Source: Pseudoneobacillus rhizosphaerae (GTDB lineage Bacteria > Bacillota > Bacilli > Bacillales > Cytobacillaceae). Taken from it: a stretch of 64,000 bases of DNA. Below the pieces are notes generated by a model. It was not told the DNA's origin. It did no database searches and worked only from the letters and a program-made list of their open reading frames with translations. The stretch is from assembly GCF_917563885.1 (NCBI RefSeq), contig NZ_CAKJTG010000005.1, positions 1 to 64,000 on the forward strand, given 5' to 3'. The position numbers and the translations under genes were made by a program. Shown here in pieces: positions 1 through 8,454 of the stretch; positions within the stretch are counted from its first letter, which is position 1; the number at the start of each line of letters is the position of its first letter.

Positions 1-377
1 ACTAGGTGCTCGGGTTGCTCCCCAGCATTGCCCTATCCCCCTAGTAGGTAAGAGCACATTGTTTAAAGTATAGTCTTTCAATAATTAATTTAATCATTTA
101 CACAAAATAATTTACACTCCCGAATCCTTCCGTCTATTTAAGCTATTTTCAGTGCTATTTCGTAATTAAGAGAGTTTTCTCCGCTTATTTAACAAACCAT
201 GCTGATTTTCTCATCTCTTGGTCCTTTAGGTTCGCTCTTTATTTAAAATTATCTGTGTCAAAGAATCCATAATAAATGAAAAAGGCGTGTCAAATCTGTT
301 GTCAGATTGCACGCCTTTTTCATTGCCATTTATAGGATTTCTTATAAGAAACTTCCTATATCCCTTCCAAAAGGGGT
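1..377. other. Left-edge intergenic stretch
   Basis: No coding region with a believable ribosome binding site was found here. The only recognisable element is the hairpin terminator at 279-321 behind the MFS gene. The remainder is AT-rich without a clear promoter or repeat. Confidence 0.5.
279..321 (-). terminator. Rho-independent terminator of the MFS gene
   Basis: An inverted repeat with arms AAAAGGCGTG and CACGCCTTTTT, further extended by an inner CAAATCTG/CAGATTG pairing. It is flanked by A and T runs so it can act on both strands. It lies just past the stop codon of the exporter gene. Confidence 0.85.
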
Positions 378-1898
378 CTAATTCGTTTTTTGTTCGATAT
401 TCTTTTTCATCTCCACCCTAGCATTACCCATGAAAAATACTGTTACTGCAGCCAATGCAATTGGGATTAAAGCAAGTAAAAAAGTATAAGTGATGGAATG
501 GGACATCGCTCCGATAATTTTGTCTAGAACCAATTCAGGGATTTGTTCCCGTTGACCGGATTTAAATATCTGCTGGGGATCATTGAAATTTAACATCCCC
601 CCACCATTATTCATTCCTTTAAATGACTCCTTTAAATCACTAGTAAACACCTTGTTTTGAATGGTTCCAAAGATAGTTATACCAAGTGTCATTCCAAAAG
701 AACGTAGAAAAGAATTAGTTGAGTTAGCTGAGCCTCGATAACGAGGGTCTAACTTATGAATTGTCGCTGTTGGTAATAAAGAGAATGAGAATCCCATTCC
801 GAATCCAACAATAATTAAGTAAACTGTTAATAGAGCTCTCGAAGTTTCAGGCCCAATTCCTGAAAGAAGAAACATTCCAAGAAAATAAGCAATTACAGAT
901 ATCGTCATCAGATTTCGATAGGTTGTTTTTGTTTGAAAAATACCTCCTACTGCGCTTCCTGCTACTGAGCCTAGCATCATAGGAGTTAGGACAAAACCTG
1001 CACTTTTTGCAGAACCACCATAAACAGCTTGAACAAAAATAGGTATAAAAACAGCTAAGATAACAAAGGTGCCACCATACAAAATAGCTAATATTTGAGA
1101 AGTCGCAAATAACCGATTTTTAAACATCCAAAAGGATATTATCGGGTCTTTTGCCTTAGTTTCTACAAATAGGAAGACTATGAAAAAAAGACCAAAAATC
1201 ATTAATAAGCTAATAATTGGAATCGAATTCCAATTAAATTCTTTTCCACCTAACTCAAGTGCAAACATTAGACTAACAACAGCCACAACAAGAGTGATTG
1301 CACCCCCCCAGTCAATTTTTTGCTTCGAATGTTCTGGCGATTCATGATAATATTTGATAATCAAAAATAATGATACAATTCCAATTGGGACGTTTATATA
1401 AAACACCCAATGCCAACTAAATAGATCTGTTATGTATGCTCCTAAAAGTGGTCCCATTACACTCGATAATCCAAATACCGCTCCTAATAATCCAGTCATT
1501 TTTCCACGTTTTTCTGGTGGGAAAAGATCAAATACAATCGTAAAAGCAATCGGCATTAAGGCACCGCCGCCTATACCTTGAATGGCTCGATAAATACTTA
1601 ATTGTTCTATGCTTTGCGCAACACCACAAAGGGCAGATCCAATTAAAAATACGGATAAACCAAAAATAAAAAAGCGCTTTCTTCCATACATATCAGAAAG
1701 CTTACCGAAAATTGGCATACCAGCCATCACTGCAACCATATAAGCGGATGTGACCCAAACAAATTTGTCAAATCCCCCTAAGTCAGCTACTATCGTTCCC
1801 ATCGCAGTTGCTACAATGGTATTATCCATTGCAGACATGAAAATTCCAAGCAATAATCCAGTAATAACTAGTTTAAGATTACTTTCCTGATTAACCAT
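378..1898 (-). CDS. MFS drug exporter, DHA2 (EmrB/QacA) type
   Basis: A 506-residue polytopic membrane protein, predicted to export drugs or other toxic compounds by proton antiport. The first transmembrane helix carries the DHA2-like 'SAMDNTIVATAM' segment (residues about 22-33), followed by the MFS motif 'GKLSDMYGRKRFF' near residue 65 and the motif-C-like 'GAVFGLSSVMGPLLGA' around 140-155. The length and number of hydrophobic segments suit the 14-helix DHA2 subfamily rather than the 12-helix one. The ATG start follows a GGGGG ribosome site by five bases. It is a single gene with its own terminator; no TetR or MarR regulator is adjacent. The substrate cannot be told from the sequence. Confidence 0.88.
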   Translation of the reverse strand: MVNQESNLKLVITGLLLGIFMSAMDNTIVATAMGTIVADLGGFDKFVWVTSAYMVAVMAGMPIFGKLSDMYGRKRFFIFGLSVFLIGSALCGVAQSIEQLSIYRAIQGIGGGALMPIAFTIVFDLFPPEKRGKMTGLLGAVFGLSSVMGPLLGAYITDLFSWHWVFYINVPIGIVSLFLIIKYYHESPEHSKQKIDWGGAITLVVAVVSLMFALELGGKEFNWNSIPIISLLMIFGLFFIVFLFVETKAKDPIISFWMFKNRLFATSQILAILYGGTFVILAVFIPIFVQAVYGGSAKSAGFVLTPMMLGSVAGSAVGGIFQTKTTYRNLMTISVIAYFLGMFLLSGIGPETSRALLTVYLIIVGFGMGFSFSLLPTATIHKLDPRYRGSANSTNSFLRSFGMTLGITIFGTIQNKVFTSDLKESFKGMNNGGGMLNFNDPQQIFKSGQREQIPELVLDKIIGAMSHSITYTFLLALIPIALAAVTVFFMGNARVEMKKNIEQKTN

Positions 1899-2018
1899 TC
1901 ATTCCCCCACTTTCCTAAACAAATTGAAAAGTCTAACAAATATTTAAAGAATAAACGAAGTATTGGAGAAATGCAATTATTTATTTTTCTAGAGAAATTC
2001 ATTGGAAATATAAATAAT

Positions 2019-2058
2019 AAAAGGCTAAAATTCTTTATTAATGAATTTTTAGCCTTTT
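2019..2058 (-). terminator. Terminator of the CotG-like gene
   Basis: Inverted repeat AAAAGGCTAAAAATTC with its complement, followed by a T run on the minus strand. It lies about 60 bases beyond the stop codon of the CotG-like gene and upstream of the MFS gene, so it separates the two transcription units. Confidence 0.8.
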
Positions 2059-2120
2059 CCCATCCATTTTATATAGCTTTTATAGTTAGAGACTAATTTG
2101 GACTTTGATTAATAATCAAA

Positions 2121-3059
2121 TTAGTTATTTTCCATTTTTAACATCCACATATTACCGCTATTCCAATACCTTTTCTGAGTATTAAAGTTTTGTGTTGCTC
2201 TTCTTCTACTACTTCTTCTAGTATCGCGTCCACCACGTCTTGTTGATCTTCTAGTACTGCGACGGCGGGTGCTTCTTGATCCCCTTCTGGTTGATCTTCT
2301 TGTGCTACGACGGGTAGATCGGTTTCCTCTTCGTGTAGATCTTCTGGTTGTGCGACGGGTCGTTCTTCTGGTTGTACGACACTTACAAGTCGTTCTTCTG
2401 GTTGTTCTACGAGTTGTACGGCACTTACGAGTCGTTCTTCTGGTTGTCCGTCTTGTTGTACGACATTTACGAGTCGTTCTTCTGGTTGTTCGGCGAGTCG
2501 TACGACATCTACGTATGGTTCTTCTGGTTGTTCGGCGAGTCGTACGGCATCTGCGTGTGGTTCTTCTTGTTGTTCGGCGAGTGGTTCTGCCTCTTCTTCT
2601 TGTTGTTCTTCTGGTTGTTCGGCGGGTGGTTCTGCACACGCGAGTAGTTCTTCTGGTGGTGCGTCTCGTCGTACGGCATTTACGAGTTGTTCTTCTTGTT
2701 GTACGTCTTGTCGTACGACATTCACGTGTTGTTCTTCTTGTTGTCCGGCTCGTTGTACGACATTCACGTGTGGTTCTTCTTGTTGTCCGGCTCGTCGTAC
2801 GGCATCTTCGCGTTGTTCTTCTTGTTGTCCGACGAGTTGTACGACCTCCTACATTTCCAGTTCTTCCAGTCGAGCGTCCACATCCGCAAGTGGACCGTCT
2901 AGTCGTTCTCCCTTGAACTTGACCAGTATCTCTAGTTGTACTGCATTTACGTGCAGTGCGCCCTTGTTCCCTTGGATCATTGTGCATAAAACTAGTTAGC
3001 CCAGCATTTGCTGCTTCATCAGCAGCGCGTCTTATATCATCCCTTCTAAACATAAACAT
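2121..3059 (-). CDS. cotG: CotG-like spore coat protein with Thr/Arg repeats
   Basis: A 312-residue, extremely basic protein. Residues about 1-50 are ordinary sequence (MFMFRRDDIRRAADEAANAG). The middle is made of 14-residue tandem units of the form RTTRRTTRRTTRKC, repeated about a dozen times, and then degenerates to RSTRR blocks. The tail (ATQNFNTQKRYWNSGN) is unrelated. In B. subtilis, cotG encodes a repeat-rich Ser/Lys protein divergent from cotH and is phosphorylated by the CotH kinase; here the same divergent arrangement is kept with Thr/Arg replacing Ser/Lys. The reading frame was chosen because it spans the full repeat and begins with an ATG five bases after GGGAGG; other frames through the repeat lack such a site. 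The name rests on position and composition, not on residue identity. The cysteine in nearly every unit could allow cross-linking. Confidence 0.75.
   Translation of the reverse strand: MFMFRRDDIRRAADEAANAGLTSFMHNDPREQGRTARKCSTTRDTGQVQGRTTRRSTCGCGRSTGRTGNVGGRTTRRTTRRTTRRCRTTSRTTRRTTRECRTTSRTTRRTTRECRTTRRTTRRTTRKCRTTRRTTRRTTRVCRTTRRTTRRTTRRRGRTTRRTTRRTTRRCRTTRRTTRRTIRRCRTTRRTTRRTTRKCRTTRRTTRRTTRKCRTTRRTTRRTTCKCRTTRRTTRRTTRRSTRRGNRSTRRSTRRSTRRGSRSTRRRSTRRSTRRGGRDTRRSSRRRATQNFNTQKRYWNSGNMWMLKMENN
2290..2850. repeat. 42-bp tandem coding repeat
   Basis: A 42-bp unit, encoding the 14-residue Thr/Arg/Cys module, recurs head to tail through the middle of the CotG-like gene with small substitutions. 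Because stop codons are absent from several frames of the unit, long spurious open frames appear on both strands. Boundaries are approximate. Confidence 0.8.
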
Positions 3060-3257
3060 AAAATCCTCCCTATTTTTAAATAGATATGCGATGTAGCCGT
3101 TACATCACATTCTCTTTATATAAAATACGTCTATGAAAGTTATTTGCCTTAGACAAACGTCCTATTTTTAAAAAAATAGACGCCTATCCATTTGTGACAT
3201 TCCATTATTGGAATACATACAATTTATAGTGTATGTGCATAAAGGAGGTTACGTAAT

Positions 3258-4346
3258 ATGGGCCAAAGCCAGCTGCCTGTATACTATTTATTTATCCACC
3301 CAAATGATTTAAAGGAATTACGAGGTGATATTTGGTGTGAGGACCCTATTCAAGGAAGCTTAAAAATAAACAAAAAAAAATTGGATATCGACCTTTTATA
3401 TAGAGGATCTCATACAAGAAAATTCAAAAAAAAATCCTATAATATTCGGTTTTACCAACCTAAGTTTTACCTTGGCTCAAAAGAAATACATTTAAATGCC
3501 GAGTATAAGGATATTTCATTAATGAGAAATAAGTTATCTTTCGACTTTTTCACTAGCATTGGTGTTTTAGCTCCCAAAGCCCAACATGTTTTCCTCCATT
3601 TAAATGGAAAACCTGAAGGATTATATTTACAACTTGAATCAGTTGATGAACAATTTTTCCAGAAAAGAAATTACCCCTTAGGTGCTGTATTTTACGCTGT
3701 CGATGGTGATGCCAATTTTTCACTATTAAGTGATTTAGATCAAGATGTGAAAGAATCATTAGATTTAGGGTATGAAATGAAATTTGGTACTGATGAGGAT
3801 GTTGGTTATCTTCAAGAATTAATCTATAAAATAAATACTCTACCACGAAATGAATTTGAACAATCGATTCAAGATTATGTAAACGTAAACCAATATTTAC
3901 GTTGGCTTGCAGGTGTTATTTTCACTCAAAATTATGATGGGTTTGTACACAATTACTCACTTATTCGCAATAAAGAGACTGGATTGTTTGAGGTTTCCCC
4001 GTGGGATTATGACGGCACTTGGGGAAGAGATGTGAATGGAAAAGTAATGGAATATGATTATGTGAGGATTGAAGGTTTCAACACACTAACTGCTCGTATT
4101 CTTGATATTGCTGCTTTTAGAAGTGAGTATCGAAGTATTATTGAACATATTTTAGTCAATGAATTCACTGTTGATTATATGAAACCGAAAATTGAAAATC
4201 TGTACAAACAACTTAGGCCTTACTTCTTAAAAGATCCGTATATCCAACATCTTATTTCTAAATTTGACCAAGAACCAGAGTTTATTCTCAATTTCATTAA
4301 GGATCGAAGTAGATATATTAGCGAAAATCTTCATAAATTGGAGTGA
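3258..4346 (+). CDS. cotH: Spore coat protein kinase CotH
   Basis: A 362-residue CotH-family protein, an atypical kinase that phosphorylates coat proteins such as CotB and CotG during sporulation. Visible hallmarks are the RGSHTRKFKKKSYNI stretch (residues about 49-63), which fits the conserved basic segment of CotH proteins, and the PWDYDGTWGRD motif at 248-258, whose aspartates match the metal-binding/catalytic motif of the family. The ATG follows AAAGGAGG by nine bases. It is divergent from the CotG-like gene across 198 bp and is followed by cotB, so the kinase sits between its two expected substrates. Mother-cell (SigK) control is expected from the family, but I could not identify a clean SigK promoter. 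Confidence 0.93.
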   Translation: MGQSQLPVYYLFIHPNDLKELRGDIWCEDPIQGSLKINKKKLDIDLLYRGSHTRKFKKKSYNIRFYQPKFYLGSKEIHLNAEYKDISLMRNKLSFDFFTSIGVLAPKAQHVFLHLNGKPEGLYLQLESVDEQFFQKRNYPLGAVFYAVDGDANFSLLSDLDQDVKESLDLGYEMKFGTDEDVGYLQELIYKINTLPRNEFEQSIQDYVNVNQYLRWLAGVIFTQNYDGFVHNYSLIRNKETGLFEVSPWDYDGTWGRDVNGKVMEYDYVRIEGFNTLTARILDIAAFRSEYRSIIEHILVNEFTVDYMKPKIENLYKQLRPYFLKDPYIQHLISKFDQEPEFILNFIKDRSRYISENLHKLE

Positions 4347-4481
4347 AAACATAGCCTTAAGTAGGCAAAAGTTGATATTTATATAAAATAGGCCATTTTA
4401 TAGGGTCAATACCCCTACATGACACGTATATATAGAGTAGAAATTACCTATTATGATAATCGCCAAGGAGGAATATTAAAA

Positions 4482-5537
4482 ATGTCGAGTAAAAATAAAA
4501 ATTCATTAAGAAACTCTACTACTCAAGACGCTGCATACCATTCGTTTTTAGAGTCTCTAAAAGGTAAGGAGGTTACCATCTATCGCGGTGGCCCTGAATC
4601 AAAGTCTGGTGTACTTCTAGATGTACAATCAGATTTTGTTACTGTGTATGCTCAAAATAACAATAATAACAATAATAATAACGACAAAAATAAAAATAAA
4701 AACAATAATCAAAACAATGCACAAAACAACAACCAAGATAATAATCAAAATCAAAAAAACGTAGTTTACTATAACATTAGCCACATAGCCAGCATCAGTG
4801 AAAATTCTGTAAACAATTCGACTTTAAATCTCCAACAAGGAACAACAGAAACAGAAACACCGGAATTCGTTCAAGCTGAATCTTTTACAGGTGTTGTTGA
4901 ACAATTAGAAGGCAAGTATGTTCAAATCAACCAAGGTGGTCCTGAATCTAAAAAAGGCTTAGTACTTGGTAACGTAGAAGATTTTATCGTCATCTTTACA
5001 GAAGACGATGGAGTTGTTTATTTTAATGTTCAGCACATTAAGAGCATAGCTGAAAATAACCAAAACAACCAAAATCAAAATAATGGAAATGTACAAATGA
5101 CCCAAACCGTCGTACCTGATTATGAACAAGTAAATAGTTTCCATGAATTATTTGGACGCATGGCGCATAAGTGGATAGCCATTAACCGTGGTGGCCCAGA
5201 AGCTATGGAAGGTATTTTAGTAGAAAATGCGGGTGGACACTATACGTTAATTAATAATCAAGAAGTTATGCGAATTAATCCATACCACATTAAGAGCATT
5301 AGCTCAGGTCCAAAAGGTGCTTTAAAACAACAAAATCAAAATCAACAACAAGATCAAACCCAAAATCAAGATCAAAATCAACAACAAAATACTGAAGCTA
5401 CGGCACAATCTGATAAAAATGAAAACAAATCAGAAGATAAGAGCAAAAGTAATTCCAAAAGTGGCAGTGGCAGTTCCAGAAGAGCTTCTAGAGAAAAAGT
5501 GGTAAAAACTATTGATTATGTATGGAAATCAAACTAA
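4482..5537 (+). CDS. cotB: Spore coat protein CotB
   Basis: A 351-residue outer-coat protein. Three similar domains each carry a 'GGPES/GGPEA' turn: VTIYRGGPESKSG, VQINQGGPESKKG and AINRGGPEAMEG, followed by IxHIxSI strands, as in B. subtilis CotB. The domain-three ending 'IKSISSGPKG' and the C-terminal 'IDYVWKSN' also match that family. The ATG at 4482 is used because AAGGAGG lies ten bases before it; an in-frame upstream ATG at 4419 has no such site. Two differences from B. subtilis are an Asn-rich insert inside domain one (residues about 60-95) and a much shorter Ser-rich tail, preceded by a Gln/Asn-rich stretch. It lies directly downstream of cotH, its expected kinase. Confidence 0.92.
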   Translation: MSSKNKNSLRNSTTQDAAYHSFLESLKGKEVTIYRGGPESKSGVLLDVQSDFVTVYAQNNNNNNNNNDKNKNKNNNQNNAQNNNQDNNQNQKNVVYYNISHIASISENSVNNSTLNLQQGTTETETPEFVQAESFTGVVEQLEGKYVQINQGGPESKKGLVLGNVEDFIVIFTEDDGVVYFNVQHIKSIAENNQNNQNQNNGNVQMTQTVVPDYEQVNSFHELFGRMAHKWIAINRGGPEAMEGILVENAGGHYTLINNQEVMRINPYHIKSISSGPKGALKQQNQNQQQDQTQNQDQNQQQNTEATAQSDKNENKSEDKSKSNSKSGSGSSRRASREKVVKTIDYVWKSN

Positions 5538-5568
5538 ACCTAATTTCTAGCTGTTTTTCAAAGTCAGT

Positions 5569-5606
5569 GGTGCATTAGTCAAACTCAACTAGTGCACCTA
5601 TTTTTT
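5569..5606 (+). terminator. Terminator after cotB
   Basis: GGTGCATTAGT pairs with ACTAGTGCACC, followed by a run of six T. It sits between cotB and the CotB-like gene and overlaps the region just upstream of the next ribosome site, so the second gene is either read through or has its own promoter. Confidence 0.75.
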
Positions 5607-5636
5607 CTTAAATATTTTACAAAGGAGGGATTGTAT

Positions 5637-6302
5637 TTGAAAGGCATTTCTAATTATATAGGAAAACAAGTCGATATCGAAATCACAGGAAAAACAACTT
5701 TCGTTGGTATCCTAATTGATGTAGGTCTTGATATCATTGTATTATTCGACGGTAAGCAATATTTATATATTCCTCTTCTCCATTTACACAATGTCAAAAT
5801 TAGCAGTAATGAGCCAATTGAAATTATCCACCAAGACAAACAACCTTTTACAGATGATACTGATACCATTTCCTATCGAAAAACATTAAATAACGCTAAA
5901 GGAATCTTTGTTGAAATTTATGTGACTGGAAATAAATCCATTCATGGTTACATTACGAATATATTGAATGATTACTTTGTATTTTATTCCCCTGTTTACA
6001 AGACACTATTTATTTCGTTGCACCATTTAAAATGGGTGATTCCTTATTCTTCAAGCTTGACCCCATATACACTTAGCAACGAAGTTCTACCTGTTCAGCC
6101 ATTAGGTATTCCACTATCCCGTACATTTGAAGATCAACTAAAAAAATATGAAGGCAGATTAGTCGTTTTTGATACAGGCGACCAGCCAGATAAAATTGGA
6201 CTTGTTAAAAATATCCAAAATAATATTGTAGAGCTTGTGACTGCCAATGGAGAAACATTGTATTGGAAGCTGATTCATCTTAAATCAGCTCACCTACCGT
6301 AA
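5637..6302 (+). CDS. CotB-like spore coat paralogue
   Basis: A 221-residue protein built of three repeats: 'NYIGKQVDIEITGKTTFVGIL', 'NAKGIFVEIYVTGNKSIHGYI' and 'KKYEGRLVVFDTGDQPDKIGLV', each followed by a LHHLK/IHLKS strand. This is the same three-domain design as CotB next door but without the GGPE turns and without any low-complexity tail. The start is probably TTG at 5637, seven bases after AAAGGAGGG; an earlier TTG is too close to the site and an upstream ATG has none. The position beside cotH-cotB and the fold similarity suggest a coat or coat-assembly protein, but the function is inferred. Confidence 0.72.
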   Translation: MKGISNYIGKQVDIEITGKTTFVGILIDVGLDIIVLFDGKQYLYIPLLHLHNVKISSNEPIEIIHQDKQPFTDDTDTISYRKTLNNAKGIFVEIYVTGNKSIHGYITNILNDYFVFYSPVYKTLFISLHHLKWVIPYSSSLTPYTLSNEVLPVQPLGIPLSRTFEDQLKKYEGRLVVFDTGDQPDKIGLVKNIQNNIVELVTANGETLYWKLIHLKSAHLP

Positions 6303-6310
6303 TGTATTAA

Positions 6311-6340
6311 CTAAAAGGACCTATTAATGGGTCCTTTTAG
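6311..6340. terminator. Bidirectional terminator
   Basis: CTAAAAGGACC and GGTCCTTTTAG form an 11-bp stem with a TATTAATG-type loop. It lies between the convergent CotB-like and ArsB-like genes and can serve both. Confidence 0.85.
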
Positions 6341-6345
6341 ACTGA

Positions 6346-7704
6346 TCAATGAACATATACTAGTAACAACCAATAATACAAACAGAAGAGTGTAAAAATT
6401 AAGGTTGGAGGAATAACGATTAGGGTAGTTTTAATATATTTTTTCCATGAAATTTTAATTTTGTTTTTCTTCAAAATATGCATCCAGATAAGTGATGCCA
6501 ACGTACCAATTGGAAGAATTAACGATCCAATATCACTCCCAATAATATTTGCTAAGTAAACTGTTTTTAACATAACAGGGTCCAGACCCATTTCTGTTAA
6601 AGCAATTGTACCAATCATTAAGGCTGGGTGGTTATTAAATAAGTTGGACAAAACGAAAATCAATATCCCCATCGTCAAACTTGCGTTTAAAAGACTTCCT
6701 TCAATCAGAATAGTTGTGTGTTTAATTAAAAATTGAGTTAATCCAATATTGTGCAACCCATATATAATTACATACATATTGAATGCAAAAACAAGAATAT
6801 GCCAAGGTGTTTTCGTTAACATATCTTTTGGACTGATTTTTAAATAGAACCATCTCCAGACTAACAATATGATGGAACCAACCACTGCAACTAATGATAT
6901 AGAAATATTAAAGTAAGAAGCTATGAATAGACTAGCTCTAATAAGAAATACAAATAACAATATTTTAATCATTAACTTATTTTGTGTATTTATATGATTG
7001 ATCGAGTGACCTTTAAGTGGATGAGTTCTATCAAGGTTTTGTAAAGGAACCGAATCTGAATATAGTGGGATTTTTTTAGGGATATCCTTATTGAAGACGA
7101 AGAATAGTGCGGCAGCTAGAAATAATAAACCTAGTGTTCCTGGAACAAACATCAAGGCAGAATGAAGGTAAAGATCCATATCTACTATTTTGAGAGCTAT
7201 AAGATTCACGATGTTGCTTACACCTATAGGAGCACTTGATGCGGTGGCAATTAATGCACCACTCAGAAGGTAAGGTATTTTTTGGTGGTTTTTTAACCCT
7301 AAATGTCTTAATATTAAAATTAGAATTGGGGTGGTTATTAAAATACTCCCATCATTGTTAAAAAATAAGGTCATTAAAAAACATAACAGCAACGTCAACC
7401 AAAACAATCGAACTCCTGACCCTTTTGATTTCTTTAATAACAGCAATGCGGTCCAATAAAAAAACCTAAAGCTTTCTAAAACAAGTGCCATTACAATCGT
7501 TGCCATAATTGTAATTGCAGCCCCGCTAACTTTCGTGCTGATATCTATTAAATCAGCAACCGAGACACTACCACTAAGAAATACGATCACAGCCCCAATT
7601 GTTGCTGGAATTGCTTCGTTCATTTCTTTAGGACGGATAAAAATGATGACCATCGTTAGAAAAAAAGCGAAAATCGTCATTATTACCGTGTATTCTTGAA
7701 ACAT
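6346..7704 (-). CDS. ArsB/NhaD-type ion transporter
   Basis: A polytopic membrane protein of about 452 residues in the ion-transporter (IT) superfamily that includes arsenite exporters (ArsB) and NhaD/CitM-like carriers. Features are the 'FNNDGSILITTPILILILRHLGL' segment (about 135 residues in) and the mirrored 'LFNNHPALMIGTIALTEMG' segment in the second half, the paired Asn-rich re-entrant motifs of the family. I prefer the ATG at 7704 (MFQEYTVIMTIF), reached by the AAGGGAG and AGGA sites; an upstream TTG at 7752 has a poor site. No arsR, arsC or arsA is nearby, so arsenite is only one possibility. Confidence 0.75.
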   Translation of the reverse strand: MFQEYTVIMTIFAFFLTMVIIFIRPKEMNEAIPATIGAVIVFLSGSVSVADLIDISTKVSGAAITIMATIVMALVLESFRFFYWTALLLLKKSKGSGVRLFWLTLLLCFLMTLFFNNDGSILITTPILILILRHLGLKNHQKIPYLLSGALIATASSAPIGVSNIVNLIALKIVDMDLYLHSALMFVPGTLGLLFLAAALFFVFNKDIPKKIPLYSDSVPLQNLDRTHPLKGHSINHINTQNKLMIKILLFVFLIRASLFIASYFNISISLVAVVGSIILLVWRWFYLKISPKDMLTKTPWHILVFAFNMYVIIYGLHNIGLTQFLIKHTTILIEGSLLNASLTMGILIFVLSNLFNNHPALMIGTIALTEMGLDPVMLKTVYLANIIGSDIGSLILPIGTLASLIWMHILKKNKIKISWKKYIKTTLIVIPPTLIFTLFCLYYWLLLVYVH

Positions 7705-7970
7705 AAAATTCCTATTCACTCCCTTCTTTGGAATGATCTTACAACAACTCAACCCTTGTCTATATCTATCAGTTGTACTGTATGTATACGTGTCTCATAG
7801 TAAAAATGTACTGAGCGAATATACCAATTTTGAATAAATCCGCTAATAACTAGTAGAAATCCCCCCTAAATAATGGCCTTCTAGGTGTTTGTCTTACTAG
7901 ACTTTTGTACCTTAAAGAGATTTGCCCTAAAGACTATTGACTAGTAGGAGAATGATTAATATAAGACAAA

Positions 7971-8000
7971 GAAAAACAACCCAACCGATTGGCTGGGCTG
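7971..8000 (-). terminator. Terminator of the first cold-shock gene
   Basis: On the minus strand AGCCCAGCC pairs with GGTTGGGTT and is followed by TTTTTC, about 20 bases past the stop codon of the cold-shock gene. Confidence 0.85.
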
Positions 8001-8018
8001 TCTGAAATTTAGTTTTGA

Positions 8019-8219
8019 TTATTTTTTAGTAACGTTAGCAGCTTGTGGTCCACGAGCTCCTTCAACAACTTCGAAAGAAACTTCTTGACCTTCTTCTAAA
8101 GATTTGAAACCTTCAGCTTGGATAGCAGAGAAATGAACAAATACATCGTTTCCATCTTCTGACTCAATAAACCCAAAACCTTTTTCTGCGTTAAACCATT
8201 TTACTTTACCTTTTTTCAT
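8019..8219 (-). CDS. Cold-shock protein, CspB/CspC type
   Basis: A 66-residue single-domain nucleic-acid chaperone. RNP1 (KGFGFIE, residues 13-19) and RNP2 (VFVHF, 26-30) are intact, and the sequence is almost collinear with B. subtilis CspB/CspC/CspD. AGGAGG lies eleven bases before the ATG. It has a strong SigA-type promoter and an untranslated leader of about 150 bases, the arrangement seen for cold-inducible csp genes, so this copy is likely the temperature-responsive one. A second copy at 44942-45142 lacks such a leader. Confidence 0.96.
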   Translation of the reverse strand: MKKGKVKWFNAEKGFGFIESEDGNDVFVHFSAIQAEGFKSLEEGQEVSFEVVEGARGPQAANVTKK

Positions 8220-8367
8220 AAAACTAAAATCCTCCTATTGGCAAGATTTTTGCCATGTGTAAAATTAACCAAAGACAACGTAAATGTATGAAGCATACAG
8301 CAACTACGAACTCTGCTAAAATAACAATCAATTAGATTATTATAAGGCTGCATACGATGCAAAGGTT
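8220..8367 (-). promoter_or_regulatory. Long 5' leader of the cold-shock gene
   Basis: About 150 untranslated bases separate the predicted transcription start from the csp ATG. The leader contains complementary stretches (GTATGC and GCATAC copies) able to form alternative helices. Long structured leaders that act as RNA thermosensors are established for csp mRNAs; the role here is inferred from position and length. Confidence 0.6.
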
Positions 8368-8373
8368 ATTATA

Positions 8374-8402
8374 ATTTTAGCACTATTAGGATATTTTGTC
8401 AA
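8374..8402 (-). promoter_or_regulatory. SigA promoter of the cold-shock gene
   Basis: On the minus strand a perfect -35 TTGACA (8397-8402) is followed after 17 bases by TAAAAT (8374-8379). Confidence 0.85.
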
Positions 8403-8454
8403 GGTTTCCTATATGATATTGAACTTACCAGTCATACTAGTTTTATCCTTAAGC

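Noticed and set aside
2138-2767. Minus-strand Glu/Gln/Val-rich open frame in the repeat
   Set aside because: Same repeat in another phase; the Thr/Arg frame spans the whole region and has the ribosome site.
2269-2916. Plus-strand 215-codon open frame rich in Leu, Val and Arg
   Set aside because: It is the shadow of the 42-bp repeat of the CotG-like gene and has no ribosome site.
3060-3257. SigK promoters between cotG-like and cotH
   Set aside because: Several CATA-like boxes occur, but none has the correct CATANNNTA pattern with a matching -35.
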